Shown: in pieces, positions 1 through 10,893 of the stretch
Position numbering within the stretch: the stretch's first letter is position 1
How the letters are laid out: the number at the start of each line of letters is the position of its first letter
Assembly (NCBI RefSeq): GCF_958298935.1
Contig: NC_084921.1
Coordinates: 49,711,001 to 49,775,000, forward strand
DNA: 64,000 bases
Direction: 5' to 3'
Source: Phragmites australis
Lineage: Eukaryota > Streptophyta > Magnoliopsida > Poales > Poaceae
The notes under the pieces: model-generated
Told to the model about the DNA's origin: nothing
The model's database searches: none
Seen by the model: only the letters and a program-made list of their open reading frames with translations
Translations under genes and position numbers: made by a program

Positions 1-1
1 T

Positions 2-460
2 GCAGACTTTGCGGGGTGTGTAGACACTAAGAAATCCACGTCAGGTTATATCTTCACCCTCGCTGGAGGAGCTATCTCGTGGAAAAGCTCCAAGCAGACA
101 TTTACAGCATCTTCAACGATGCAAGCTGAGTTTGTGGCATGTTATGAGGCTACCGGGCAGGCTGTATGGCTAAAGAACTTTATCCCGGGACTAAGAGTGG
201 TCGACAGTATTGTAAAACCACTCACATTATACTGCGATAATCAACCCGCAGTTTTCTATACGAGTAACAACAAGTCGAGTGGTGCTGCCAAACACATCGA
301 CATTAAGTATCACGTTGTGAAAGATAGAATCCAGGATCAAACTATAAGTGTCAAGCATATAAGCACTAAGTCAATGCTTGCGGATCCGCTCACTAAAGGC
401 TTACCACCTCATATTTTTCGTGATCATGTTGCCGGCATGGGGTTATTGGAAAGCCTATGA
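2..460 (+). CDS. copia polyprotein, C-terminal RNase H domain (partial)
   Basis: The frame is open from base 2 to the TGA at 458-460, with no start codon because the 5' part is cut by the window edge. The translation carries the copia RNase H signature: ADFAGC near the start, then the [13 protein letters not shown] region, an acidic STMQAEF motif, LYCDNQPA, and the terminal AKHIDIKYH and ADPLTKGL blocks. In the intact element this domain degrades the RNA strand of the RNA/DNA hybrid during reverse transcription. No stop or frameshift is visible in this part, so the copy could be fairly young, but only about 150 codons can be seen. Confidence 0.9.
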   Translation, partial: ADFAGCVDTKKSTSGYIFTLAGGAISWKSSKQTFTASSTMQAEFVACYEATGQAVWLKNFIPGLRVVDSIVKPLTLYCDNQPAVFYTSNNKSSGAAKHIDIKYHVVKDRIQDQTISVKHISTKSMLADPLTKGLPPHIFRDHVAGMGLLESL

Positions 461-649
461 TTCTGGATAAGAGGACCATTATGCCAACCACTCCCATTAG
501 GAATAATAAATTTCCATTTCGAGATGAAATAGTGTACTATGGGTTCTGGGTTTCAGTGGCATTTTATGAGCCGTTGTAATCTTTTGTCTTGGTGTGCTAT
601 TTCATTAAGAATGGGCTTATGATGTTAGCCTTTCGATCAAGGGGGAGAA

Positions 650-1086
650 TGTTGGAATTGATCTCGGCCTTATCCCTGACGTGACCGAGATAAAAGGAGG
701 ACCGTTTGCCCTCCATGCGCTCTGATCGGGAGCCCCAACCAACAAATGGTGGTGGTCCCACCTTGTGCTGCGCTTGATATAAACCAAGGGGGAGTCCCGT
801 AGGGCATGTGACTAGATTTTCGCATGTTAGGCTGATCTCCCCCCACAACTCTAATCCGATCCTAAGAGAACGCAGTAAACAAGGTGAAGGCTACTGCCGC
901 CTCTTCGTCCACTATGTGCTGGTGATCGACTACATCGTCCAAAGCCTCTTCATCAAACCGGCGACCACTTCACTATCATCAGATGGCGTCACCGAACTCA
1001 GGTAAACACCTCACGCTTTCGCACTTAGGGTGTTTGATCCTAGGGCTAGCTATTATGTTGATTAAGTGAAGCTTTAAGATCTAACA
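650..1086 (+). repeat. 3' LTR of the copia element
   Basis: The LTR starts TGTTGGAATTGATC directly after the purine tract AAGGGGGAGAA and ends GATCTAACA. The TGTT...AACA ends are inverted, as expected for copia. A TATA-like ATATAAA lies at 777-783. Length is 437 bp. The 3' border is set by the inverted end motif alone, because the partner LTR is not in the window. Confidence 0.7.
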
Positions 1087-4000
1087 CGTTTGAGTCGTCA
1101 GCTCGCATGGGCCTCATGGATCCGTCTGCCGTTCGTTGTGCTAAGTCCAGCCATCATTTGCTACCGCAGAATGTGCCAAGCGCCGCTCAACCCCGCCGCA
1201 CTAAGGCCCACCGTCTTCGCGCCATCGCTGAGGCTCGTTGCCGTCCGCTATCGCAGATCGCGCCGAGTGCCACCCGACCCTGCTACTTGAGGCCCGCCAT
1301 CATCCGCCTCTACATATCGCGCCGCTTGAAGCCGCGCGCCGCTCGCGCCCCACCACGCAGAGACCCACGCGAATCCCACGCAGGTGGCGGAGTGAAAAAA
1401 TCGCCCCCGCGCAATTCCCGCACCCATAAGTGTTTTTTTTCCACGCTGGTTCAGTTAATGGCAAAGTTGGTAATTTTGATGAACTTTAGGGATGGGGAGA
1501 ACTTTTGATCTTGCATCGTTTGATCGTGTAACATGTACGGTGAAGATTATTCGATTTTGTTATAACTCATGTATTTTATGGAAATATAGAAGATCGAAAA
1601 ATATTATATAACTAACCGAAAAATATTGAACTAGTTACCAAAAAATATATATATAACTAACAAAAAGCATTAAATTCCAATGAAGTTGAGATTCAATATT
1701 GGATGTTGATCACAGATTGGACGACTCTTATAGTAAAATCACGCTATGACTTTGTAGAGGTGAAGTCAGAGGATCCTAATGGTGGGGGATTGCTGCTGAT
1801 TGCTCTTGCAGTCTCGCTAGACATGACAAGATATAGAGAATTTTGAGAATAATCTGGACTACAGCCTTGCAATTCCTATCCGTTTGTAGCCTGAGGTCCA
1901 AGATGGAGAGAGCTTGGTCCTGTGATTCTGATTCTACAAACTAGAGCTGTAGATATTTTTCTAACAAATTTATGAACAACTTGGCTTTCAAAAAATTCCT
2001 CGACGAACTTGAGAAGTGAAAATTGAAAAGGCAACACCAATACCCCTCATTCAGAGTAAAAAGAATGGTTTTAACTATAAAAGATTGACATGAGACAAAT
2101 ATCCAAATAAGTTTGTAGAATTGAAGACATTGTTTCGCTCTTAAGGCTATACATGCAATTATGACAAAATTTAAAGAGTAATATTTCAGAAATTCTCTCG
2201 TCAGTCAGCCGAGAAAAAGAAAAGGAAAGAATCTACAATGTTTTTGTTGACGAAACCAATTATAATGTTATAGTTGTGTTACAAATGCAGCTAAACTCCC
2301 ACCATATGCACTAAAGTTTTGCGCACGCAGGGGCTTGTTGGCTTAAAAATCATGACTACACATCGAAGGATAAGTGCTCCCTAAGATAGGTTAGTTTAAA
2401 TTGAGCTACATTGATAATCAAGGTTGGAGAGGTAGGAGCAGAGGTAGGACTCGGGCCAGACAGCCTGGCCCGGCCTCTTCGGGCTTTGAGCCTTTCGGGC
2501 CGTGCCAGGACGACCCGAGGTACTATTTGTATTGAGCCGAGCTGGCCCGAGTCGTCTTCAGCTTAGGCTCATGCTCGACCCAAAGACACGACGAGTCTTA
2601 TCGTGTCGGGCTGGCACAGGTTTGGCACCGCTTGGCAGCTCTGGCGCCGGCCTTGGTGTCTCTGGGGCCAGCGTGCACACCTGAGTGACCTGGGGCGCTG
2701 GCGCCTCCTCTGCCTCTCGCCAGCAGTAGAAGTGGTCGTCCGAGTCCGAGACATCAGCACCGCCGTCGAGCGGCGCCCCCGTGATGCTGCCGACAACGTG
2801 TTGGATAGAGAAGATGGAGAAGGACCGGAGCCGATCAAGGACCATGGACGACGCGCTGCGGCAGAGCCTCCGCCTGGACGACGCAAGGCCGCTCTGCGCC
2901 TAGGACATGACGGCGTTGAAGAAGATGAACCACGTTGCGGCGAGGTTGAACCACGACGACAGCGGCCACCACGACAGTGCTACTGCCGCCATCCCAACCT
3001 AATCGATCAAGCACCTCCCACTGCCTGCTGATCTGCGCTAGGTGAGGTAGTGCGTGCTCGTTGTGAGGAACAGATAAGGATAAGATCAGGTACCGTGAAA
3101 ATGCTTGAGGATAAGATCAAGTGCTCATTGTGCGCTGGGAAAATGCTTAATGATAAGATCAGGCTGATGCAACCAATAAAAAAACGAATAAGGATAAGGA
3201 GGAGGATGAACAGGAGATATTTTTTAGGTATACGTGTGCTCCCGTACTGGCGTAGATGGGCTGTGACCGAGGCCGGCTGAGCAAAACGGTCCAAGAAGCG
3301 AATGCATAGTAGTCACGTTATTTTTTGCCGGGTTAGCTCAGGCACAACCTATTTTTCGTGACGGGTTGAGCCACCCATCATATCTCATATCAAGGTTAAG
3401 TCTGACCCATGAATCATGCTGGCCCAGCCCAGCCCGTTTATTCGCAGGTCATGCTATGCTTGGGCTGGGCCGGGCTATGTCGTGCTTCGGCCAGCCGAAA
3501 ACACGGCCCAAAGTCACATCTCTAGGCAGGAGGAGGGGTTTCAGAATTTCAACATCGGTAACAATGTCTTGTGGTGACATGTTATCGGATACACAATGAA
3601 AAGTGGAGCGTTGGCAAAAAAAAAAAAAAATAAAATAAAACAAATCCGGGAAAGATCTAATTGCTATGCCCAAAAAAAAAAACATCGTTGCTGCAATCTC
3701 TGACATGCAACCAAGGTGCTTGACCAGTACAATTGGACTGGCGCCATAAAAACATCATGGTGTTGCCGAGACAATAGGTAATTTTGAGAAGATAATTCCT
3801 AATAGGTGATTTCATTTTTTCTTTCCATGATTCCCAAAATCAAGAATTCAACTCAGATCTGATCATTTAAGTCAACACTAATAACTTTCGAGCAAATTTC
3901 ATAAAACATGTGTAGAAAACTGTTAGGAACGAGAGAAAATAAGAAGAATAGGAACGAGAAGGAAAATTAGAAGAAAAAAAATAAAATGAAGGGAATATAA

Positions 4001-4411
4001 TTGAGAATGGTCTAACGATCTGTTTGATAATTCGAATTCGAGAAGGAGTCCTCAATCCTCAAACAGTCTGGTATAATACGAACTGGACAATTTGCCACTA
4101 TATTTTTCACACATAAGTTTAGCCAAGTATAATTTGCTATAAAAAATATGACTAACAAATTTATAATATAAGTGTGATAAAATTAATTAAAAAACTAAAT
4201 GTATAATATGCAGAGGTAAAAGCTAGTAAAATGTAGCAACCAAATAATTATTTAAAATTCCATAACGCGACCAAATTTAATCGGTGCAAACCAAACATAC
4301 CTTAAATCGGGGAAAATATTCCAACCAAAATTCCAAAACCAACTCTCGTCTTCGGAAAAAGAAAAAAAGGTACTCGCCCAACCCGATCCGATCCCCAAAT
4401 CCCCACGTCTC
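1087..4411. other. intergenic region, no gene recognised
   Basis: About 1100-1430 and 2450-3030 are GC-rich with open frames in several registers but no recognisable protein. 2480-2620 and 3430-3500 repeat GGGCC/GGCCC-rich phrases in both orientations, typical of old repeat sequence. 3068-3170 holds an imperfect repeat of AGGATAAGATCA followed by AAAATGCTT. 3860-4400 is AT-rich and forms the upstream region of the PH-domain gene. Confidence 0.5.
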
Positions 4412-4876
4412 ATGGCGGCGAGCCTGTGGCAGGCGGTGATGGGCACCGGCGCGCCGTCCGCTGACGCCGACTCCTCGGGCAGCGTGGAGTTCTGGCGCTC
4501 CCCGGAGCGCGTGGGATGGCTGAACAAGCAGGGTGAGTACATCAAGACGTGGCGGCGCCGGTGGTTCGTGCTGAAGCAGGGGAAGCTCTTCTGGTTCAAG
4601 GACTCGACCGTCACGCGCGCCTCCGTGCCCCGCGGCGTCATCCCCGTCGCCTCCTGCCTCACCGTCAAGGGCGCCGAGGACGTGCTCAACCGGCCGTATG
4701 CCTTCGAGCTCTCCACCCCGCGGGAGACCATGTACTTCATCGCCGACTCCGAGAAGGAGAAGGAGGAGTGGATCAACTCCATCGGCCGCTCCATCGTCCA
4801 GCACTCCCGCTCCGTCACTGACGCCGAGGTCGTCGACTACGACAGCCGTCCTCCCGGCGCTGCCGACGACAGGTGA
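4412..4876 (+). CDS. PH1: pleckstrin homology domain-containing protein 1-like
   Basis: This single-exon frame of 154 aa runs from ATG 4412 to TGA 4876. A PH domain spans about residues 33-130: it opens with VGWLNKQGEYIKTWRRRWFV, passes through the GKLFWFKD strand and ends in the C-terminal helix EKEKEEWINSIGRSI, whose W120 is the family's near-invariant tryptophan. Basic residues in the first strand-loop (K39, K45, R48-R50) are where PH domains contact phosphoinositides. The length and near-absence of other domains match the small plant PH1 family (AtPH1-like), which binds membrane phosphoinositides. The 32-residue N-terminus and the acidic tail (VVDYDSRPPGAADD) are not conserved features I can assign. 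GC-rich coding against AT-rich flanks is typical of a grass single-exon gene. Which membrane it binds is inference from the family. Confidence 0.93.
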   Translation: MAASLWQAVMGTGAPSADADSSGSVEFWRSPERVGWLNKQGEYIKTWRRRWFVLKQGKLFWFKDSTVTRASVPRGVIPVASCLTVKGAEDVLNRPYAFELSTPRETMYFIADSEKEKEEWINSIGRSIVQHSRSVTDAEVVDYDSRPPGAADDR

Positions 4877-7800
4877 TCGATTCTTCGGTTGATTGGTGAG
4901 CCAAAGGACCGGTGACACTGTAACTTTACAGCATCTCCGTGTTACTTATTTCGCGGATATGATCTGCGCATTTGTATAATATTGATGATCATCGGGAATA
5001 AATTTTGGATCTCGATGTACAGCGTGCTCTCTGATACAGTACGATGGATCGGTTTTCTCCTTGTAACTTTCTGCAATGCCGTTTGATTTGTTTGGTCAAT
5101 TGATTTATGTTTGGTTGTTTCAGTTTTTGTATTGAGCTCCACCATTGGACGTGTGAAGTTGCATCTAATCCCGCAAGCATTTTTCTCTTAATGATTTTGA
5201 CTTGCCGTTTCTGAATATTCTATCGGATTTGATCCATGAAGTTACTTGAATTGCTATGTTTGGATACCCCTTGTCTTTGATCCATACTTCAATTGTGTCT
5301 CATGTAGTTGAAATCTTAGTTTGCCTGCGGTAGCGACTATGTTCAGTGATCATGGTTAACTTAAAACAGTACTTACACAGGAAAGACTTGTATAACACCA
5401 TGCCTTCTTCAGCAGTATGTAAAAGGCACATGTGTTTATGGCCAAGTTCTAGCATGAGTATGTCAAAGATGGATGCTTTAGCCTGATGCCCAACAGCCAA
5501 TGTTGCATTTTGTTGTGTGTAGTTCACATTTTACTTGTGGAGACAATATGTTTGCGGTGAATCTTTGTGTTAGTTTGTCGTGAAATTCATTTTTTTAAAA
5601 CGGAAACCTTGCTAACTGTTGCAGATATGTGAGCATGAGTTTATCTCAATATTTAACACCTTCTATGCATCTATACAATCACAGGATAAGACAAAACATA
5701 ACCTTACCGAGATACAAAGAAGTATACTTGTCGTACATAAGAATATAATAAGTGCATTTACCGTTTGAAATACTTACCAAGTTTAACAGCTAGGATGTTA
5801 CCTATGAATTTTGATGCATGTAGCAGGTAAGCCTGTTAACATACGTTTATATTGTCCAAGCATTTCACATTTTTATTTATTTTTTAATGAAAAATCCACG
5901 TAACCTCTGTTCAGTTTCTGTAAGTTTTTTCCTTGTCGGAATTTATGTTCTCTTTATTTATTCGGGCTTTCTTCATAAAATTTAAAATCCAGCGTTGCTT
6001 CTTTATGCTTCTGTTGTCTACCATTTTATGAGTTAGCTATCTCATGCACTTGAATATCTTGGCCATACTCATGTATCCAGCAATAGTTGCCTGTGGAATC
6101 TCTAGGTAGGTTTTGAGCTGCAACTTCAGCTTGATTTAGCTGTAGAAGCTCTTTGTTTGGCAGCGGTGCTGTTCTATGTTCAGATAGCTTACTATTTTGT
6201 CGTTTGCCTGGCTTTGAATCAGATACCATCTTGAGAGTCAATAAGTTATTGTAAAATTGGAAATATTTGTGAATCTGCTGTTGATATTATCATCATTCAT
6301 CAGACTTGGTATTTTTTCGTTCCGGACTTTTCCAAATTCTAAGTGAACTCCGGCCAGTAAGCACTAGGCCAAAACCTTATGCCTTCTCTTTCCTGGATTT
6401 GAGCTAATATTGTACCTCTTGTTTCCTCGTATTTCGTCGTTCATCCTATGAATCCTGGTCCGCGGTTAACACTTGTTCATGACACTGGAGCCACTCATGG
6501 ATACAGTATACGTCAGAACCCACATTCATTTGCTTTGGTTTTTTCTTCTTTTTCCGTCCTCCGATTCCAGCTTGCCTATATTGACGTGTACCGCCTGCAT
6601 CGTTTTTCCGCTTGTACACGCAAGTACAGGTACTATCAACACAATGAATGTGCATAGAGATTGAGACACTTGAAAATTTGCAATGATCATAATCATATTC
6701 TAACCATTGCATTCTCTTTTGCACGAACTCGAGGCATTTTGATGGCTAATGCCTGAAGCATACAAGGCCAAACTTTCGACGGGAAATTCATGGAAGAAAA
6801 AATGGATTTACTGCTGAATCTTAACGTGACCAAACTACTTGGATGCAGAATTCATAACGCTTGTGTTTACATCTAAGCAATCGGTAGGCCCTCTTGCCAA
6901 GCACTTTTTCCCCCGAAGAATCTTGTGAAGCACTTTGTGTCTTGTGTTGTACATTAGTAGTACCAAAGACAGGACCCATCCATCGCAGGTGCTCACTTGC
7001 ATTTGGGATTTGTTCGAGGTGTGTTTCTCCCTAGGAATTTGATCTGGAGCAAGTTAGAGGTACATGCGTGCATATTTAGTGGTGTTACGTGTTTTCTGAG
7101 CACTTAGTGTCTTCTAATAGCTTTTTAGCATATATATAAGAAATGTGCGTGCCTGAAGTATGAATGAGATATGTGTCGGTTGGGTACGTCGTACCCTCTC
7201 AAACAAAAGATAGGATCCATCCATCGCAGGCACGTCCTAGTTAAACATGAGATAGGCATGGTCGTATGGGATCGTGCCGCAGCCACAGTGCCCACACGGT
7301 CACACGTAAAAAACAAACCGCAGTTAGTTTACAGCTTTGTAAAAAAACTCTTAGCAAGTAACTCAGTTCTCATATTTAACTTTTTTAATAATTAAATGTT
7401 CTTTAATCGATCTTTTTTATATAGGATTTTTGATAAGTATCTTTAAACTGATCCTGACTACGACAGGAAAGCCGACTATAGACTGATACATAAGATCGGA
7501 TTCACGATAAATATTACCTAACAACAAATACTCTATGTTGCTGTTTTTTTTTTCTTTTGATCTAACAATAATTTTGCTTTTTACTAGTGTCACCAATAAC
7601 TTCCGAGCAATTAATATGGATTCTATATTGCGTGGAACATGATCCTCACTGCTCTAGTAAATGATATCAAATCCTTCGATATAAGTTCAATGTAAAATTA
7701 TTTGTGACTAATTTAAGTAATTAGTTTAATTCTATGATAACATGATATTGGTTATGCGTTAAATTTTGTAGAAATTTTCAGCTTTTTTTTTCAACGATGG

Positions 7801-8129
7801 TACACTCTCGGAGATTCGATGACGAATCATTGAGTTCATGGTGTGTGAAGTCATCATCCCATATGGTGAGTTTTATTATAGAATCCCTAGGTTGTAAGGT
7901 CTTATGTAATATAAGTTGATCTGAACTTTTTGATATTTGTGATTTCGTAATGAATTGATTGAAACTTTGTAATCTTTGCGATTCTATGGTAAAACGAATT
8001 CTTACATAAATGTGTTTCTCGATATGGATTTGGATGCATTGATGTTGTTTGCAGGGAGAAGATGACTGCAAAATCTTGATTATGCTTTAGAATACAGTCA
8101 GAAAACAGGACAAGCATTTAGGATAACCT
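4877..8129. other. 3' flank of the PH gene and intergenic sequence
   Basis: The region is AT-rich with short open frames only. 4877-5200 probably holds the 3' UTR of the PH gene, but no poly(A) site can be fixed. I see no coherent protein, RNA gene or bounded transposon in 5200-8100. Confidence 0.5.
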
Positions 8130-8460
8130 ACACATAAATGATGAGTAATCTTTCTACGCATCATTTATGTTAAAACATAAGTGACGAATAACCAACACAT
8201 TGGTGGCAGATATAAGTGACGGTTAATCTAGTTATCCATGACTTATGTTAGACATAAATGATAGATTAAAAGGTTACTCGTCACTTATGTCATTCTCTTT
8301 AGCACATGGGAGATACTTCTAGGTGACGAGTCACGATTACGATCTGTTACCTATAACATTATTAGTGACAGTTCCTTATTCATTATTTATAACTAGTGAT
8401 CGGTAATATTTTTTAAGTGACGGATGCAGAGATAATAGTTATTATCCGTCATATTTTTTT
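8130..8460. repeat. dispersed short repeats resembling CACTA subterminal sequence
   Basis: The motif ATAAGTGACG and its complement CGTCACTTAT recur in both orientations (around 8178, 8212, 8277 and, as TAAGTGACGGATG, 8427), with ATAAATGATG variants at 8137 and 8162. Dense short motifs in both directions are characteristic of the subterminal arrays bound by CACTA/En-Spm transposase. No CACTA terminal repeat or transposase was found, so this is at best a remnant. Confidence 0.45.
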
Positions 8461-8604
8461 CACGTAATAGGTAGGCCGTCCACTGGTCCCCACTGCTTGG
8501 TTCAGCATGCTGGCTACCATGCATCTGCTGGACGAAGGCTGCTCGTCGCGTCCCTCGGTGTCGGGGAGCCACTCACGGCGCACACGCCGGGTGAGGGGTC
8601 TTTA

Positions 8605-8905
8605 GGGTATGTTTGTTTCAGCTTTGGATTGTGGCTTTCAGCTTTTACAATCCGAAGCTGAAACAAACAGACAGCTTTTGGTTATAGCTTTTTAAAATCT
8701 ACTGGTTGGATTGTGGGAATCTGAGAAGCTGGTTGTTCTCAGCTTTTGATAGATTGTGAAAGTCTATTTTACTAAACTGTTCATAATTTTTTTTTAGAAT
8801 CTACATTCTAAAAGCTTTTCACAATACAGCTTTTCACAATCCAGCTTTTCACAATTCAGCTTTTATAAACTGCTTTTCAGAATCTCTAGCTGAAACAAAC
8901 AGACC
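8605..8905. mobile_element. MITE with terminal inverted repeats
   Basis: The left end GGGTATGTTTGTTTCAGCTT and the complement of the right end, GGTCTGTTTGTTTCAGCTAG, form an inverted pair. Flanking TTTA is present on both sides (8601-8604 and 8906-8909). The interior repeats CAGCTTTT and CACAATC in both orientations, giving further self-complementarity. There is no coding capacity. The short, AT-biased flanking repeat suggests a PIF/Harbinger relative, but the superfamily is uncertain. Confidence 0.65.
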
Positions 8906-9563
8906 TTTAGCCTGGTTGGCATACGCTCCAGTCAGTTGTGAGCTATGCCGACGGGGGATCAATCCCCCGTACCCGCACTCACTTGTAGTGGCGTCCAGAG
9001 AACGCCGGGTAAGGAGGGCCCTCATAAAAAAATAAAAAAAAGGGGGGGCCGTGGCCCTGGAGGTAATTTGATGATGTTTTGCCATACTTCACTGGCTTGT
9101 CGCCAGAAGCTCAGTGGGTCGCATGTGTTCATATATTGCACACCGTGATGCCCAGTCCTGATGTGATCACAACTCCATTGATTTGGCGCAGGTGGATGAG
9201 GACGCCGATTCCGCCGAAATTCTGCCACCCATGATGGTATGAACTCCACTCCCACTCGTGCGTATCCGCACCTACTGCCTACGGCAGCGCAAATCACTCT
9301 GTTTTTATCGCTTCCCCTGCCAACCCCGCACACCACCCACGACGCCAGCATTGCTGCTGTAGCTTACCACACCGTCACACAGTAGTCCACTGCCAGTCCA
9401 GCTGCCGTCCTAGTCTCCCTCTAACCCAATGGGTCACTGGTGAACTTCAACCCTAACCCCTTCCTCAAACTCACCGTGCCGGCGCGTTTACACGGTTGTT
9501 GAAAACTTTTATGACTGAACTCTAGGAAGCGTGTTTAACTAATGGTGATACGTCTTTGTGCAG

Positions 9564-10592
9564 CGTTTTCTCGTGAACCTACTCTTGCCAGCTCCTGCTA
9601 AGACAGTGCGCGTTAAGTTCGTGCTGAAGAAGCAGTATGCGTTCGGCCAGCAGTTCCTCGTCGTCGTCGAGGACCCGGCGCTAGGCCTTTGGGATCCGGC
9701 CAAGGCGACCGCTTTGGATTGGTCGGAAGGCCACGTCTGGACAGCAAAGACGGCGAGGTCCTGTCCTGTGCGTTCATTCATGTTCCACTCTTGTCGTATG
9801 TGACTTGAATCGTTTCTGGCCTGGCCAGGTTTTACCTGCAAATAGGCTGATCGGGATATCAATCTTCTGCAATACTGTGCGGTACAGTAATAATCATTGA
9901 TACATGTGTTTAGTCTCACATGGCTGATGGAGTTCAAGTTCTTGCTGCGAGATGCCTCGGGGTACGTTCGTTGGCAGCACGGCGCTAACAGAACTCTGCA
10001 AATAACTGAGACCCCAAATACCTTGGTTGTCCACGAGGATTGGAATCACGCCAAGAATCAGAAACTATCAGAGGAGGAAGAGCTCTCGATCAGGGCCGAA
10101 GATGTGCCGTTTTCAGACGATCTTGCAGGAAGCAATGGTGCAATGCTGGCAGGTAAGCTCCAAACGGACGATAATCAGGAGACCAATATGTCAGCTGCTG
10201 TTGCAGATGCTTCTGTGCACGGGGAGACGATGGGAGCAAATGAAGCGAACCAACATCAGGTAATCCGTCATAGCATTCTTTATCGGACTGCAATAAACAG
10301 AGATAATAGAACTGCCTTTTTATTTGTTTTGAATCAGTTAATCTTCGGAAAAGACCAGAAGATACTAGACGAGCTCCGCGGAGAAGCAAGCATGGTACCA
10401 CAAAATCGCAACCCTTCTGCTGATGACAATGCTGGAAGGAACGACGACGGTACTACCTTGTGTCAGGAAGGTGCAGCTCTACCAGTGAATAAATCGAACA
10501 GTATATTTGAGAATGACTTGGCTTGGGCCCGGAAAGCCCTGCAGCAGCTACTCCGCATCCTTGGTTTCCAGATCGGCACGACAAGAACATGA
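9564..10592 (+). CDS. CBM20 (starch-binding) domain protein, first exon not located
   Basis: Three exons are supported: 9564-9757, 9914-10259 and 10338-10592 (TGA). The first begins after a TTTGTGCAG acceptor, so the true ATG lies upstream and was not found. The spliced frame carries a CBM20 fold: KTVRVKFVLKKQYAFGQQF, the glycan-site region ALGLWDPAKA, LDWSEGHVWTA, then across the intron EFKFLLRDASG, RWQHGANRTL and a closing VVHEDW. CBM20 binds alpha-glucans such as starch; plant members include plastid proteins. The roughly 150 C-terminal residues are acidic and low in conserved motifs, ending in a helix ARKALQQLLRILGF. Splice phases agree at both introns (phase 2, then phase 0). The 78-nt second intron is stop-free and in frame, so a retained form would also translate. 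No enzymatic domain is visible, so the role is binding or scaffolding by inference. The missing start leaves open a truncated or captured copy. Confidence 0.82.
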
Positions 10593-10893
10593 AAGTAGCA
10601 TCAGGTATCGGTGTGCTGTGTGTTGCAGACTTGTAGCTTTGGAGGATCAGCTGTGGCCTGTGCCTTAGCCAACTCACCTTTTTTATGCTGCAGGGAACGA
10701 GAGCATTGACGATTGTAATAGGAGGGGGACACTACAGCGGCAGCAGCTGTTTTCGCTGCACTGTGTTGCAGGTAGAAAGTTGTAGGAATCGGTGGCGTAT
10801 ATGAGTGTGGGTGAATTAGGATATTTAAAAATTAATATATTTTAAAAAAATTATAAGATAAATTTATATTAATTTTTATCTAAATATTCTATA
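10593..10893. other. 3' flank of the CBM20 gene
   Basis: Probable 3' UTR and AT-rich spacer. 10810-10890 is strongly AT-rich (runs such as AAAAATTAATATATTTT) and directly precedes the solo-LTR insertion. No gene seen. Confidence 0.4.

Larger units (their letters stand above)
1..1086 (+). mobile_element. 3' end of a Ty1/copia retrotransposon (window-truncated)
   Basis: The window opens inside a copia element. The end of the polyprotein (2-460) is followed by about 190 bp of spacer, a purine-rich tract (about 639-648) and a 3' LTR (650-1086). Coding region, then polypurine tract, then LTR is the expected copia order. The 5' LTR and most of the polyprotein lie outside the window, so age and target duplication cannot be judged. 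Confidence 0.88.

Noticed and set aside
1107..1508. 133-codon open frame in GC-rich DNA
   Set aside because: No known domain, overlapping open frames in other registers, and a basic/proline-rich composition typical of non-coding GC-rich sequence.
2558..3031. Overlapping open frames on both strands
   Set aside because: All are shadows of GC-rich repeat sequence; none shows a domain or a plausible gene structure.
4252..4918. 188- and 213-codon open frames on the minus strand
   Set aside because: They are antisense to the PH-domain gene and have no domain of their own.
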